This document shows positions 38,899 through 53,219 of a DNA stretch of 64,000 bases, piece after piece. How positions within the stretch are numbered: position 1 is the first letter of the stretch; each line of letters begins with the position of its first letter. The position numbers were made by a program, and so were the translations under genes. Source of the DNA: Neelides folsomi (taxonomy: Eukaryota > Arthropoda > Collembola > Neelipleona > Neelidae); NCBI GenBank assembly GCA_034687125.1, contig JAQGBZ010000218.1, forward strand, positions 43,619-107,618, written 5' to 3'. The notes under the pieces were generated by a model. That model saw only the letters and a program-made list of their open reading frames with translations. It was not told the DNA's origin and searched no databases.

Positions 38899-40260
38899 TT
38901 TAGATGACCAAATTATGTGTCTATGTAATCTTTATTGTTAGACGACTCATTTGAATTATCCTAAATTCTTAAAGGCAAATTTGCAGCTGTTGGTTCCTCC
39001 TGCATGTTCATAAATACTTTTCAATTTGCAAGTGTGATGTAATCTATGGTCAACACTTAGTGTTTTCTAAATTACATGCCTTTTCCATCCAACTTCAAAA
39101 TAGTTATTTATCATATTTATGTACTTCAATGTACATAAACTGGGAAAGTAAACATAATGGCAATTTATAAACATGCCAAATATGAAAAGGCCAAAGAAAC
39201 ACTCAAAGATAAGGTAAAACGAATGGACGAGTTTAATTTCCATTATGTGTAGACGAGTAGTAGATCTAAATAATCTGGGCTAATATTTGTCATCAGGGAT
39301 GATGAGTTCATTTGCACTCTTCGCCCCCACCTGTTGTTTTCGAGTTCCTTCAGGTGCGAGGATTTAAGAGGAGAGCAATTGAAATCTCATATCAATTGTA
39401 TGCTTTTATTGCGTCGAATCTCGAGTGAGTTGCACTCTTTGGTCCTTATCAGATAAACCTTCTTTGACGGCGTCAAAATCGCGAACACCATGGGATTCAT
39501 TAATCATAGTTCAACAGGAAGGGTAAAGAAACTAAACATGAGAGTCCACAGCTTCTAACTTATAAACGAACAGCCGGCATTATGAGGCTTCGAGCACTTA
39601 TTTTTACTATCACCATTAGGGTTGTATTAATATTTTCAAGCACATTTTATTATATGTATTTACATTAATTCAAAGTCCAAATGTTCAATTTCCAGACTCT
39701 CAGAAAATTAGCGTAGATTTAAATTTACATCGTCTGAATCATGTCACCTTCATTAGTCTATGCTGAAATAGTTAAATAATTAAATTTGTTATGTAATACC
39801 TACATAGATTGTGCATATAATTTTCATATGAATATTTGAACATGATTTCATATGTGACAAAGTGACTAAAATTATTCTAAAATACAATCAACATCGTCAA
39901 AATGGAAACGAGGCTGTAACATTGAACATACATAGCTTGTACTTTGCACAGACCAATTTATTTTTAGAATTTATTTCTCTGTAAATTCATGACATTTTGA
40001 CGAATGATTACATGGACGTATTAATACTTTATTACTATTTATATTATATGTGCATACCATAAATATGTATATTTTGTGTACAAATTAAGTATTTATGATA
40101 AATATTGTATAAGTACATAAAATTGTTTGTATTAAATAAAAGTGAAAAGACAAAACAACTATCCACATCTGAAAAAATAAACTTTACATAATAAACCAAC
40201 ATTACAATGAGATAAGAAAGAGATTAAAGTCTTAAGGATGAAAAATTGTGAAAAGATTAT

Positions 40261-40680
40261 GTATAATGAAAGTGATTGTAGTAATTAAGAGAGACAGTGC
40301 GACCTGAGAAGAATCGTCTCAAATGAAGTTAATGATCCGGAGGGCTCAATAAAAGTCAATGAAGATGAAGAGGTAGCTGGAAGTGAAAGAGAGATAAGAA
40401 AATGCTAAGATAAAAAGCAGTGTAGAGAGAGATGTGTGATTGTATTGTAGCAGGTGGGTTCCCACGACGGAAACTCTCAGCCCACCGATCGGAATGCTGA
40501 GGGAAATTAGCAGATGTTCAATGCACCGATTTCAATATGCTTCACCTTCAACACTCACACCCTCAACTCACTGGAACCCTCATTCTCAAAATTTAAATTA
40601 TCTCTTTTACATAATCACTCAAGTCTCTTCTTAACAATGCCTTTAAGCTCAAATACTTTTCTTTCTTATATCTACTTTAA
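40261..40680. promoter_or_regulatory. Candidate enhancer/promoter island
   Basis: By hand, 40261-40450 has 55 G and 15 C, and 40511-40680 has 10 G and 47 C. GCAGGTGG (E-box 40451-40456) lies at the boundary. GATAAAAAG at about 40409 is a possible TATA variant. Confidence 0.45.
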
Positions 40681-42479
40681 TCAGAACCATGGGTGTATAA
40701 AAGACATAAGTTTTTTCATCGTGGATTTATGTAATATTCCCTACAAGTTAATAACATACTTAACTTAAACTTAAACTTACATGTTTACTATAGTCTCATC
40801 GTCAAAAAAACCCCGAGTAATCTAATTGTATGTATTTTCCCCGAATTAAAAAGGTTTTAATTATTTTACATTTTTTCAAAGTGGAAATGTATATAGCTGA
40901 CACAATCTATGATTAACAAGAGGAACTTTTCATTATTTTTTCATCGTTTTAATTCACCTTTAATAAAGTAGTTGAATAAATGCCATGTTGAATGAAGATG
41001 AGATTCAAATCTTCGTTTCAATCAAATGAGATAAAAGAGAGAGGAGAGTGTTATTGCAATTAAAAGATCTTTAACAGAGGGAGAGTCAGCCTGGGCTTCT
41101 TTCTTTTAATTGTCCATCTCATCTACTTCAATTAATTAAGGAAATTAAGTACAGTGAAGCCAGGTGGATGAACCAAAGCACCTTTTCATTCCGACTCTAA
41201 TGGGGCATCATATAAGCCAAGCACGTAGGACCAAAGAGACCGTTTGATAACTTCAATTTGTAACTCATCGATCCTTCCCTATATGTCTTTCCCACGGTCC
41301 CCCATTCCAACTCTTTGGAAAGTGAAGGTGTCCAATGTTCGAATCTGTCATCTGTCCCTCGACCTTTTATGAAATAACCCTCATTGGACCCATAATGATA
41401 AATGATCCTCTTGAGTGAAGTCGCTCTTCAATTCATCTCAGGGCTCAATCCCGACATGGTGATTTAGATAGAAATTGTTAAAAAATAGAATTGGACCTTC
41501 TCATCGCTTAAAAAATAAAGTGGTTGATTAAGAAAGGCCGAATTTCTCCCCAAAATCACTTTCCTTTTTCTCCTGTAAACTCCGTGAAAAATGAATGAGA
41601 AGGAAGGAAGTTTTTTTATGTTTTATTTGCTCTTCAGTTTGTTATTTGGACAATAAGTAGAAAACCTGGTACGAAGACCTTGCATTGTATGCGGTAGAAT
41701 TTTTTGCTCGACTCAAAACCAGTCAAATTTCCGTATTGTGCCGAATGGTCAATACACGTATGGCTGGAACTTGATCCTGCAAATACAAATAGAGGTTCTT
41801 TACAATTCTTTATGTGTAAGTACTTTACATTTTAAGAATGGGATCCTCCTCTTCCTTCGTACTACCTTGCAGAAAAAACGGTTTCCCCGACGTACAAATT
41901 TTGAGAAAGGGTTCATCAAAGGATTACTTTGCAGGTTTTCTACACCTGAATCTTCCAGTCTTTAAACCTTTTTTTCCACCAAGAGGAAGTTCTTTTATTT
42001 ACACGCTCTCACTTTCAACATTTTTCACTCTCAATTTCGTTTAAAAGTTCCAACCTTGAGAAAATACTCACCTTCCAGTATTTGCTTTTTTACAAGGCTT
42101 TCCTGGTTTTTGATTTACTCAAATGAAAATTTTCAATGAGGTTTCCAAAATTTCCATCATCTTCGCTTTCAACTCACTGGTTTAAAGTTACAAAGCCGGA
42201 ACATGAAAAAAATGTCTATATGTATGAACATATTGGTTTATCAAATCGAATCAGATTTCATATATCAATAGTCCAAATATGGTCAAGACTTAAAAGTTTG
42301 TCTAACTAACCCTAATAAAGGAGAGACCTGTAAGTAAAGCATTTTAATAAGTACATGGTAATAAGTTCAACAGCTGCGTCTTTCTCTATTTGTTAATTCA
42401 TTAAAAACTGCTCAAAAAAGGGTGTAGGTTGAAATTGGAAGGATTATTTAATTTTCATTAGCTAATGGATTCGTCCGAA

Positions 42480-42960
42480 ATGAGTTGAGAGCAACGTAGA
42501 ATGGCACATACATAGATGTTTTCTGCATACACGTGCGTGGGCTGAATGATTTGATTGACTGGGCGGATGAGTGACCAAATATGCTTTTACGGAGAATAAT
42601 GGGCACAGGAGCTGCCCGCACGTGGGAACGTGTCCCCAGAGAGATTCGCAGAGCGACGGGCGGCTGTGTGTCTCCTCACTCCTGCACCATCCCCTTGCAT
42701 GCAGATCCCTCATTTATTCGGGTAGGTTGGGTAAGTTGGCGAGCCCGGTGTGACGTACAAAGGGCATTCCAGTTAATATATCGAGGCCGCGTCCCCTCCA
42801 CACGTGCGGGACATACGGTTACTCTCAAAACTTTCAGTTCCCACACTCACTCAAACAATTTATACATACATTTCATATGGGAGTGAGCTTTAACCTTCTC
42901 CATTCCCTTCATATACATAATAACATACACACTTCATATTTCCATCAAGTCTTCATGATA
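42480..42960. promoter_or_regulatory. CACGTG/Su(H)-site island
   Basis: GC-rich centre with three CACGTG E-boxes at 42530, 42619 and 42801. Each extends to CACGTGCG on one strand, and two extend to CACGTGCGGG. CGTGGGAAC at 42621-42629 fits the high-affinity Su(H)/CSL site YGTGRGAAM and overlaps the middle E-box. Sequence is G-rich to the left and C-rich to the right. HES/Hey repressors, bHLH-PAS or Myc-type factors could use these sites. Confidence 0.45.
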
Positions 42961-44699
42961 ACTTCTATGCTGAGCCATTAGTCTTCGGATGTCACAGTCC
43001 CTGTCGCCAACTCTGTTTCATAAAATGATGGTAAGCATTCAAATAATAAACCATGTTATAGGCAAATACAGACAAAGTAGTGGATTTATTAAAAATTCAA
43101 CAAACGATCCAACTCAATCTTTTTAATGCGGAGCTACCCCTTATATTTACTCAATTGGTACAATTGATAAGCGAACCCTCGATCATACAATTACGACTTA
43201 TAAAGAACCGAGACCTTATTATTAAATATCAATTAATTAATGAGTAAATTGAGCATATGAGGTATGTTGTTTACGATTATATTCTCGTAAAAGTAGAGTA
43301 ATTTTCCTCTTGTGCTTTCCTCGCATCCCTCGTGTTACCAATTTTAGTATTCAATTCGTCTGGGTTTAACCAAGGGATGAGGAAATGGTGATTAAGGAGG
43401 TCGGGAAGGCTGAAGGATTCAGGGAGCCTCATTTAAGGTACTTATTTAAGGGGTTGGCTCTAATGAGGAAATCTTTGAATTGACCCACATTCGTTAGTTT
43501 ATGAGAAAGGAGGCGGACTCAATCCGAGATCCGAGAGAGATAATAAAAAAGGTCTCTGATCGAAGAAGAAGCCCAGGTGATCGGGTAACCCAATTACGGA
43601 GTTCCTTCGTAATTTTCACTAACCCACCACCTTCCCTTCTCTAACTTCATTATGCCTTCGTCGTATAAAGAATAAATTGAGTGGCGAAGGTTTACTTACC
43701 CTCTGAGGGTTTCTGACTCGCATTGTGCACACATACAAAGACGTATATGGGAATAAGGAAACCGTCGGCGGCATCGGTGCAGGCCCATGGCGGCACGTCG
43801 GTCATCCGGCGACTCAAAACTCCACCAGTCGGGAACCGACATACCTGGTTTCCCTTTAAAGCCTTCCGCAGGTTTCCCAAATAACTTTTGAGACAAGGCA
43901 ATAAGTTATATGCAGACCCGCCAATTAGCTCCGAGCAGCCGTCTCAACCACCCCGATAAGAATCTTCCAATTGTTTGCTCAACGGAATAAGAGTGGCGAT
44001 GGGGAGATAATGCTTTATTGTTATTGCCCGTGTTAAAATAACCACGGTCTCCCATTAAATCTTCCTTCAAACTCCAAACACTCAAATTAACTCTACTTGT
44101 GAACAATGGAAAACAATTTCAAAAGGGCCGGGTTCCTTGAGACGCGTAAAATTCACATTGTGAATTCCAGAGCAGAAGCTCCGTAGATAAGATAAGACTT
44201 TACTTTACTCAAAGAACCCTTTAATGATGCTGTAAATATAAATTGTTTAGACTAAGGTTGTAAGCATTTATGTAACCAAAAGCCCCAGATCAGAATTCAA
44301 TCTATCAGACTCTAAAAGCCATAATATGGAAGATGATAACCAGCGGTTATGTTAACCTAATTCAATCTCACAAATTGAAAATCCAGGACCGGGAGCTTAA
44401 AATAATACAAAAATAGTTAAATGCCGAGTAATAAACATGAACCGTATTATCGGTCAATTACAAATTCATGTATTTATGTGTTCTCTATAAAATAATGAAT
44501 AGCATTATGATATTATCCTGTAAAGTGTAAACCCACCAGAAACTCCCTATGTGGTAATTGATTTTTATAGTCAGTCACTTGAGAAGAAGGGTCGGGGAAC
44601 ATTATACATACACTTGCATATGGACCTTTTCCAATAAATGGAGTATAGAAAAGGGATGGCTTGGAGCTGTATGATAATTAGGGAATTGGAGAATCATGG

Positions 44700-44880
44700 A
44701 GTTTGGCCTGTAGAGAGAATTTTCCTACTTTACCATTGTTGGATGAGATGTCGAAGGTTAGGAATTAGAATGGGGAGAATCACAGGTGTCTCGTAACATG
44801 GATTTCTCCCTTCGTGCATCACCTGTTGCGCTCCACATTCCCTGCTCATCTCAACACTTCTTCCCTTCTCGGACACACAA
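44700..44880. promoter_or_regulatory. Candidate enhancer/promoter island
   Basis: G-rich on the left up to CACAGGTGTC (E-box 44783), then C-rich with a second E-box in the opposite orientation (CACCTG 44820). Confidence 0.35.
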
Positions 44881-45899
44881 TGGGGATAAGTGGGTCACCG
44901 AAGGAGCCCATTGCATTGGAGGGAACTCCGAAGATGCCGGACTCATTTTCTCCTTTGAAAGGGAATTTAGTCTGGAGACTGGCGAGTGATGGATTTCCAT
45001 TTGGTTGGATATAGGGTCGTATGGGTTCACAAATTTTGCCCTCTTCAACCCACCTCACGTTTATTTGTTTAAAGAGTCACCGACGAGGGGGACGGCGTGA
45101 GGAAAAAGGGGCAAAAGGCATAAAAGCCTTATCCACCCCAAATACTTGGCAGAAAAGGTAAGTTTGACAGGTAGAGTTCCATTAGAGACCTCCGTCAATT
45201 GAATCCATTAGGAGACAACAGGAGTCATGTTTATTATAGCGAAAAGAACCTCTGCGACTCACTGGCGACGTTTCCGAGATAAATCTCCCTTTTATTGCTC
45301 CGCAACAAATATGTTCAACTTTTCTCAAGCTCAAGTGAGCTAAATATATTTGCACAATCGACAGTCTACAAGATCTCAAATAAACCAATTTCAAAATATG
45401 TTGATGTTTAATGTGTGCCGAGCGAAGTTCTTTGTCCTTCCTCACTTTTGCTTTGAATTTTGCTGAATTGGCAAAATCCTGATGGCAAACAAAAATATTT
45501 TCATTAAGACTATTCTTGGATAAGACGAAGAGAATGAATTATAAACAGAGGGAGAATTAGCTTTGTGAAATTTGCGATAAGCCACCAATTGACTACGATC
45601 CTCACACTTGATTCTTTATTTCAATGAAGAAAATCCAATAAATGTGCTAACGACTGACTTTGGAGTCGACAATGAAATATGGTGTTTAGTTTAGGGAAGG
45701 CGAAATAGCAAGTTTCCTTCTTGCACGAACAACTCTTTTCTTATTTCCAAATCTTGGCAGACTTTTATGGGTGTTTAAGGTGAACAAGAGAGAGAGAGCG
45801 TATAAAATAAGATTCTCCTCAATCTCCCTAATGTTCTTTCATTAATCCACATATCTCAATGCATTAAGACCAATGACACTTCTTTGAATAGATAACCAA

Positions 45900-46170
45900 T
45901 ATATGATTGAATTGATAAGAAAAGATTGAGAAATGAAAGAGAATTGGACGCATAAGGAAGAATTGTAAAAGGATTGATTTGAATATTTCCTATCTCGATT
46001 TACGAGAGCAATAAAGAACTGCTTAGGCTTCATTCGTGCAGGTGGGTGATTTTTTGCACCGCCATGTGGGAGCTTTTGAGTTCTCCAGGGAACTTTCATG
46101 AGATTCATCCACCTCCCAACTCAGAGTTCCCAAGAGAAAAATCTCACTAGGCACTTGAACCCATGAGAAT
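45900..46170. promoter_or_regulatory. Candidate enhancer/promoter island
   Basis: A-and-G-rich to the left and C-richer to the right, with GCAGGTGG (E-box 46039-46044) near the switch. Confidence 0.3.
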
Positions 46171-49100
46171 TGAGAAGATGAGAAGCCCTGTATGGAGTAA
46201 GTTGTTCATACTCCGTCTACTTGGCCCATAATGGAACACAAAAGCTCAAGTTAATCACTCACGGCTTCTACCCATATAAGACCCAAAACTATTGTGATAC
46301 CATGTATTATACGAATGTATAAATCATACGCGTATTTATCAACTCACTCAGTGTGCTTGGAGGTAATTCGTGTAATGTACAAAGATACTTGCAATTTGAC
46401 AATTCACTTTTCAATTCCAATTTCCCCACCACTTGTAAATAATCAAATGGTAAAGTTTTCCAAGATACGCCAGTTCGTACTTAAGCTCATCAAACGAGAT
46501 TAAACCCCATGTGCAAAAGTACAGTAGAAAACCAATCGTACTCTCAAACTAATTTACCATATCTTTTTCATAGTTCAATGTTGTTGAGAATTAATCCCTC
46601 TCTGATTGATTCATTTGATAGGTAAAGTGGTTATACTAATATTATATTATATTAATATTCACATGCTCCAAACTTGCTGGCAACTCTAGCATCTCATTTC
46701 TTTTCTCATTTGTCGTTATAAAATGAATTTGTTCTCTTACACCTGTTGGATAAAAGCCAATAAAATATACAATTCAACAGTTACTTCTTAATTTTTCAAT
46801 GAAAGCAGTTCATAAAATCAACGTGTAATTTAGTCAAATCAAACGTACGGATTGTCAATTTTGAAGAATTTATTTCTTCAAGTTTCATATGGAAAATTTT
46901 GATTGTTCCTTGTTTGTTAATACTCGTTTCAAATGTAATTGTACTACGTTCATAATTCATAAAAAATATTGCAAACATGTGATATGCAAAGGTTCGTGTG
47001 TACTTTGTACAATTTTCGATGAACCTACGTAAAGACACAAAAAGTATGTGTTAATACGATGAACTTTTTTCTCTATTCTATAAGCATGCAATTTGAACTC
47101 TATCGTGTTTGTTAGCATCGGAATCCTTACATTAGGATTTGTACTACAAACAAGTCCTCAGAAGAATTATCGAAAGGAATTTTACAATAAAAACTTAAAT
47201 TCAAAATTGTCCGTAACAATCAGTTGGTGCATTCACATTAAAATAAATTGGTCCTCCTCACAAAATATGAAAAAGAATTCAAGTAAAAAATGCATGTAGT
47301 TAGAAACGTTTGAAGAAGTAAATGAGGAAAACGAATCAAGTGAAAACATGCAATCACATCATCATGCATTTCTCCTTTTAACGCTCAAATTCACTTTAAT
47401 TTGTACATTTTGATAAAATTATTATCGCTATTCAAGTTAAATTGTTAGTATTACAATGCGCAATGAGAAAATTTACGTCTGTCCAAAAATATAGGTAGGT
47501 ATACATAAGTACTCTGTATTTATGTTTAAGAAATTTCTAAGAATTTTAAAATGCCCAACTGTTGCACTTGTTGGGAAATGTGTAATACAATTCACGAAAA
47601 AGGTTCTTTTCCTGCTGAGCACATGTGTTCTCATATTTGTGAATACAAGTACAGCACAGATAAATAAATGTTCTCACATATAAACAATACGTATATGTAC
47701 AACATACAAAAATATGTACTCAGGGTCAGTACTCGTATCAATTTTCGTATGAAAACTAGTCATTTAAAGTATCAGAACTTCAGGCTGTGTAATAGTCCAT
47801 ACATGTTTCATATACAATATAGTATAGTATGCATCACGATATATTCGTTTTAGGTTTGTACTGATTGTACGAGTAGAATCATACGATCCATTCAATGAAT
47901 TATGATCGTCATTGATGAGAAGGTTTGAATCGGGCGGAGTCCTTCCGGTTCATTTTCCTCCTTCCTCTCCCTCGTCGCCTCAAACAGGTCAAATGTAGGA
48001 TGAAAATGGAACAGTGGAAGTTTATCACTATTCCCCACCTCTGTCCTGATTTTTCCCATTTTCCCTCATCATCTACCTTCCTCATCAGCGTATCCGGACC
48101 CCATGGATTAATTTCCTGCAGAAACCCAGCTTCCTCTCTTTATCTCAAATCCTGTGACGCTATTCTCAGCATTCTATCTAATTGTTCCTTCCTATCTGGG
48201 AGGATTATTCTGGCGGAACACAACGCTACGAAACCCCTTCATACTTTCCACCTTTGGGTACAATTTCCTTTATTTTACAGTTCTGCCTCTTCTCCTCACA
48301 GTTGGATTCTCACTTATCTGTTTATATAAAAACAAACAGAAAGGCTTTTCTTATTACAGTGCTGATTCATTTCCCAATATGATAATCAAGTAATCTAAAG
48401 TATCTTACTTTTTGTTGGTTTAAAAGGATGGAGACCAAACCCTTTGAAGCCTATTTTGTGTACACAATTGCATAAAATTGGACGAATTATCAAGTTTCTC
48501 TTTCATTCTTTCTCACTCCTTATTAATTTGATCTTTCTCTTTTTGGTTCCTTTATGCATTAGAAGGGACAAACCCGAGCGATCCAAATTAAGAAGATGAG
48601 AGTGAAGGTGAACATATTGGGGGATTGGAGAGGACGTGAGTTAGACACGGGGTTGTAAACATGGACATGTTATTAGAAGATAATAGAAGCAGACATACGA
48701 GGGCGAGTCTTATGGAGTGGAATCCACTTGTTCCTGCACAGGATGCAGAATGAAATCGCGTGAAACCGGAACAGTTGAACTCACCAGGAAACGCTTCAGC
48801 CCATCCGAAACCCTCCTACACCACCTTTATCATAATCGCTTTAATCCTTCAATTCTGCTCTACTGCTACATTCAAGGATCCAACTCATGGCGTCTTGTTT
48901 TACCAATAAACAAGTATTTGTAGTACAAGTTCTATGATTTTTTTTATATTATGGACAACTTAATGTGCAACCTTTAGTGAGAAACTGCTTGGTGGGTCGT
49001 TATTTGGCTACATGAATTTCGACAGTAATTTCTTGTCTTCTTGTAGTTATTAAGAAAGATCTCGTTTAACCTTTCATATTTACAAACATTTAATTTTGAC

Positions 49101-52100
49101 TAGATGGTTGAAAGCAAACATGGAATAAACGTATAAGTAGCGAGTAGGGTTACATGGTAAATAACGTTGCAGAAGGATTTTAAAACTTAAGGAAAGTTCC
49201 AGTGAGTTAAGATTGATAATTTATATAAGGGAGTTGATAAGGGAAAGGGGGAAAATGGCTGTTTGTGTGCTTCATCCTCGTTGAGGTCTGTTGAGGAGCG
49301 AGATAAAGTGTTGCTAATAGGTTTAATAGCCTCTTCTCACTCTGAGGACTTTCTTGAACTTTTGACTCTCCATGTGAGTGAAAACAAGGAGTCGGAGTGA
49401 CTCAGATGTTATTCGGAACCATAAAGTGGCGCAGGGTCCAGTGACTCTTCCACTCCTATACTTTTATGACCCTCATGTGTGGAGTCATCATTTTGAAATC
49501 TCTCGTTGACACTCTCAATGAATGAGACTCGCTCTCAATGGAGAAGGATGTGGGGAAATAGGGCCTTGTTAACAGAAGACAGCCCTTGTTTGTTTTCCTA
49601 TAAACTCTGGTCAAATTGTCCCATTTGAGATTCTGAGGAAGGCTCTTCCGGAAGGCCGCAAAGGAAACATTCTGGAGTCAACAAGTCTTTTTGGACCAAA
49701 TGGTCCAGTTATTGTCCTTTGGTGTGCACGTGTTGAGTTTGGATACACAGGATCGTAAAAAGCGTTTCTCATACAACTTGATTGATGTACAATAACTCTC
49801 TGTCAATTGAGAAGAGATTCCCATCGCCTGTCCGTTCCAATTGGGAGAGGTGCTGGGCGCTGACGCGATGACCAAATGAGGCCTCTCTATCTCCTAATTA
49901 GCCTCATGATACTGGGCGAGGGGGATCGGTGAAGAAAGTGGGCCGAATATGGGAGCCAAGGAGTAGTGGGATAATGGGAAATGGAATGCCGCGTCCAATC
50001 TTAGTTCATCTTGAGGGGATTGAATGTAAACAAAGTGGTCGTGGAGAGTCATTACAGAATCCAGGCTAGACGGCCGAATCAAGGAACTTGTAAATAAGGA
50101 GAGGAAGATGTGAATCTCTTTAATTATTTATTATTGATGAGGATTCATCTGAGGGATGGTGATTGAAGGGGATTCTTAATTAATCACCCTCACGTCCTAC
50201 CTTTCAGAACCCTCCCCTTATAAGTTCTCAAGAATGTGGAGGAACATGGAGGTAACTGTTCCCTTCAATGACCAAACTCCCACGAGAAGCCCACATTGGA
50301 TGTTTATATCTGTTCTACATATAGTTGGATAGGAAATCTTGTAGGACCGAAGAGTAACACTCGCATATGGACAAACTACCCACGGCCGAATCGACACATC
50401 TGTTTAGCCCGAAGTCCATACAAGCCATAGCATTATCTACGGACACGAGAGGCGATCGTTCCTTCGATGGACAAACAATTTCAATTTATATTTGGATCGC
50501 TCGTTTTCCCCGCCCTCTGCCCATATGGAACTCATAGGTCCTGGACTACAATTGTCTTAAGGAATTTTGTAAGGGCCATGGGTGGAATTGGAAATCAGAT
50601 GCCTGAACTGGGTTATTTTAGCTCTCGTTTATAGGGTTTGACGAGAGTCGGATTCTCCGTTGACATTGTGCCGACGAGGAAGAGTGATTTATAGTGAAAG
50701 AATCCCTTAAGAAATCTGGAGATGAAGATCAATGAAGAGTTTGTTCATCGTGCGGACAAGTGGATTGGAAGAAGTGGAATTTGAGGAATGGAGTTCTGAG
50801 CAGCTTGTGCTCACCTAATTGAGGAGGAGCGGAAATTATCCGGTTGTATCGGACCATCGCGAAGACCCATCAATCGGCCAGTGACAAATGTCACCCGCCC
50901 TCAAGACCCTCCAACTCACCGACATCCGACAGTTATGATGGTTCTGACATCCCTACAACATCTGAGTCCTTCTCCAAATACGTCTAGTCACTGAAGCTGA
51001 GCCTCCACGTGTGTACCAATAAAGTCCTCGTTAAAGACACATTCTGGAGGAAGTTCATATAAATTCGAGCCAAAGAATTCTCATATTCTCCTCCTGTTTC
51101 CCTGCACGTTGTGAGTTCTGGTCAAAAATGAGAGAAAGCGAAGGAGCAGGATGTGCGGATTGGATCCTTCGTCGCTTCGTTTCTCCCGAACTCTCCGACC
51201 TCCTCCACGCCACCAGATGATGGGAGATCCGCCACAAGTGTTTACAGCCTCAATATGATCCTCCGTCTAACATCCATATAATGAAATAGGTGGTGAGAGA
51301 GACGGAACCTCCTCGGATGACTAACCTTCACTCCCGGCCACTGAGGACTCTTTGTGGAGAGGGAAAATGGCAGGTGGTCAGAATTAGTGATAATTAGCTA
51401 ACGAGGACCCTCCACTTATGAGCAAAATATCGGTGTTGGAATCCGAGGAAGAATAAGGGGATTCTCGGGAAGGCTCTCATTACGTCTTCTACATTCCCCA
51501 TATTGCTCCCACACTCACTTAGGACTTAAGACCTCAAAACAGAAATCTAATTTGCCCTTTTCTTTTTAACTTTCATTTCCCTTTGTCTCTCCTTCTCACT
51601 TTTTTCTCCAGCTGCTAAATTCTACACGATTTTTACGAGATTTGACGCTAGAAATCTGAAGGAGGCGTTTCCAAAAACAATGGATGAGGATCCGCTAGAT
51701 ATTTTACGACGGACCTTTTTTTAAGAAGCTTCTTTTCTCATTTACGAACGCAAGCTGACCAAAAGTGAGAGAATAACAGGAAATACAACATTTCTTTAAT
51801 TTAACTCCACTTTTCGAAAATACAATTTCCTCCTCAAAAGATCCCACAATTAGAGTGGATTTTTCTATTATTGGTGGGATTCCCCTTAACTGCGGTTCCG
51901 GATACAGGAGGGGCTTCTAATTAAAGAAGAGAGTGGGCAGCCATAAAGTAGCCAAGAGGCGGAGGGCGACACTAAGAGGAGTCTCTGACTTATGATTATG
52001 ATTATGATCCAAATTAGGAAGGTGAAGTGGAGGAACCAAAGGAGCCGCAAAAGATCTGAGCCCTCATTTCAGCTCCAAATGTTTTGTCTCTGTTAAGCCG

Positions 52101-52379
52101 CTTAAAACCTCGCCCTCCTCACCTTCAACTTCTATTATATTTCCAACAACATCGCTTCCACTCAATTTGAGGTTGGGAGCAATTGGAAAAAATGCAAGAA
52201 AAAAAACATACCTGTCAAATGTCATTTGTTAGCGAGCCTCGCCGATTAAAAGAATTAACAAGGGATAAAAATGTCAAAAATAGTAAATCCAAATCTTGAA
52301 TAAACAATGTTATTAATACTCAAACATGTGGTCAAACAATGATGCATAATGGATATTAAAGGTCTGAGCTGGGCCAGGC

Positions 52380-53040
52380 AAACCGACGGCAGTTGTGAAT
52401 GTGATAAATGAGGATGGTGTGAGAGATATGGGAAACCAAGGGACGAGTAATATGGGCTAATGCAGATATTATGAGAGGGAAGGAGTTTAATTACATTCGA
52501 TGATCTTGATGAGAGGAGGAGATGAAGGGCGAGGCGAGTAATATAATTAGGAGGGCCGAAGGAGTGTGAAGGACTTTGCCGGTGTGGTGGTGTAGGACTT
52601 GAAGGTGCACCCCGTCGGGACGAAGGCGCCGTGCAGACGGCATTCCACCCGATTTCGGCAGTCAGGTGCAATCGAGTCGCTCTGGAGACGCTTCCCCATG
52701 GGACACAGACAATAGGTGAGAAGGAGAGTCTTTTACGTTTTTTGTGGCTGGCCATCTGAAGGAGGCAGGCAGGTCTTCAATTACGGCCAAATCCCTTCAG
52801 CCCCGACCCCCCTTATTTAGTAATGGGGAGAGACAGAGGCCCATTAAACGTCCGCTTAGGAGGGCCCTTCCCTAGTCCTTATTTAGGAACATGGATTTAA
52901 CACGGCCACAAGAATATCTTCATCATATACACAATTGTTTACCACACCATTCCCTTAAAATTGGATTAACTTTCGTGTCTTCACCTGCATCGATGATTCA
53001 CAATATTTCTCATTCTTCTCTCCAAACCAAACCTCAAATT
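52380..53040. promoter_or_regulatory. Strong strand-switch island
   Basis: By hand, 52381-52620 has 89 G and 26 C, and 52921-53040 has 8 G and 34 C. The GC-rich centre holds CACCCCGTCGGGACG and the E-box CAGGTG (52663). A second E-box CACCTG is at 52982. The 166-codon minus-strand ORF over the left wing is a composition effect. Confidence 0.45.
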
Positions 53041-53219
53041 ATATCTTGTCAAATATATTTTGGGCTAAAGGCCTCATATTTATTGGTTATCAGTGATCAT
53101 TTTTAATACCATATTTACAGTCCAAAATAGCACTTTACAACAGCTGTACAAAGCATACATTCATCTTGTAAATCATCAAAAATGTTGTTTTGAACGGAGC
53201 ATATGAAAAGTTGAGCCGA

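Noticed and set aside
42581-42886. 101-codon plus-strand ORF in a GC-rich island
   Set aside because: Better explained by GC-rich regulatory sequence; no homologous domain and no partner exon.
52255-52755. 166-codon minus-strand ORF
   Set aside because: Same composition effect over a G-rich + strand; low-complexity Ser/Pro/His product without a recognisable fold.
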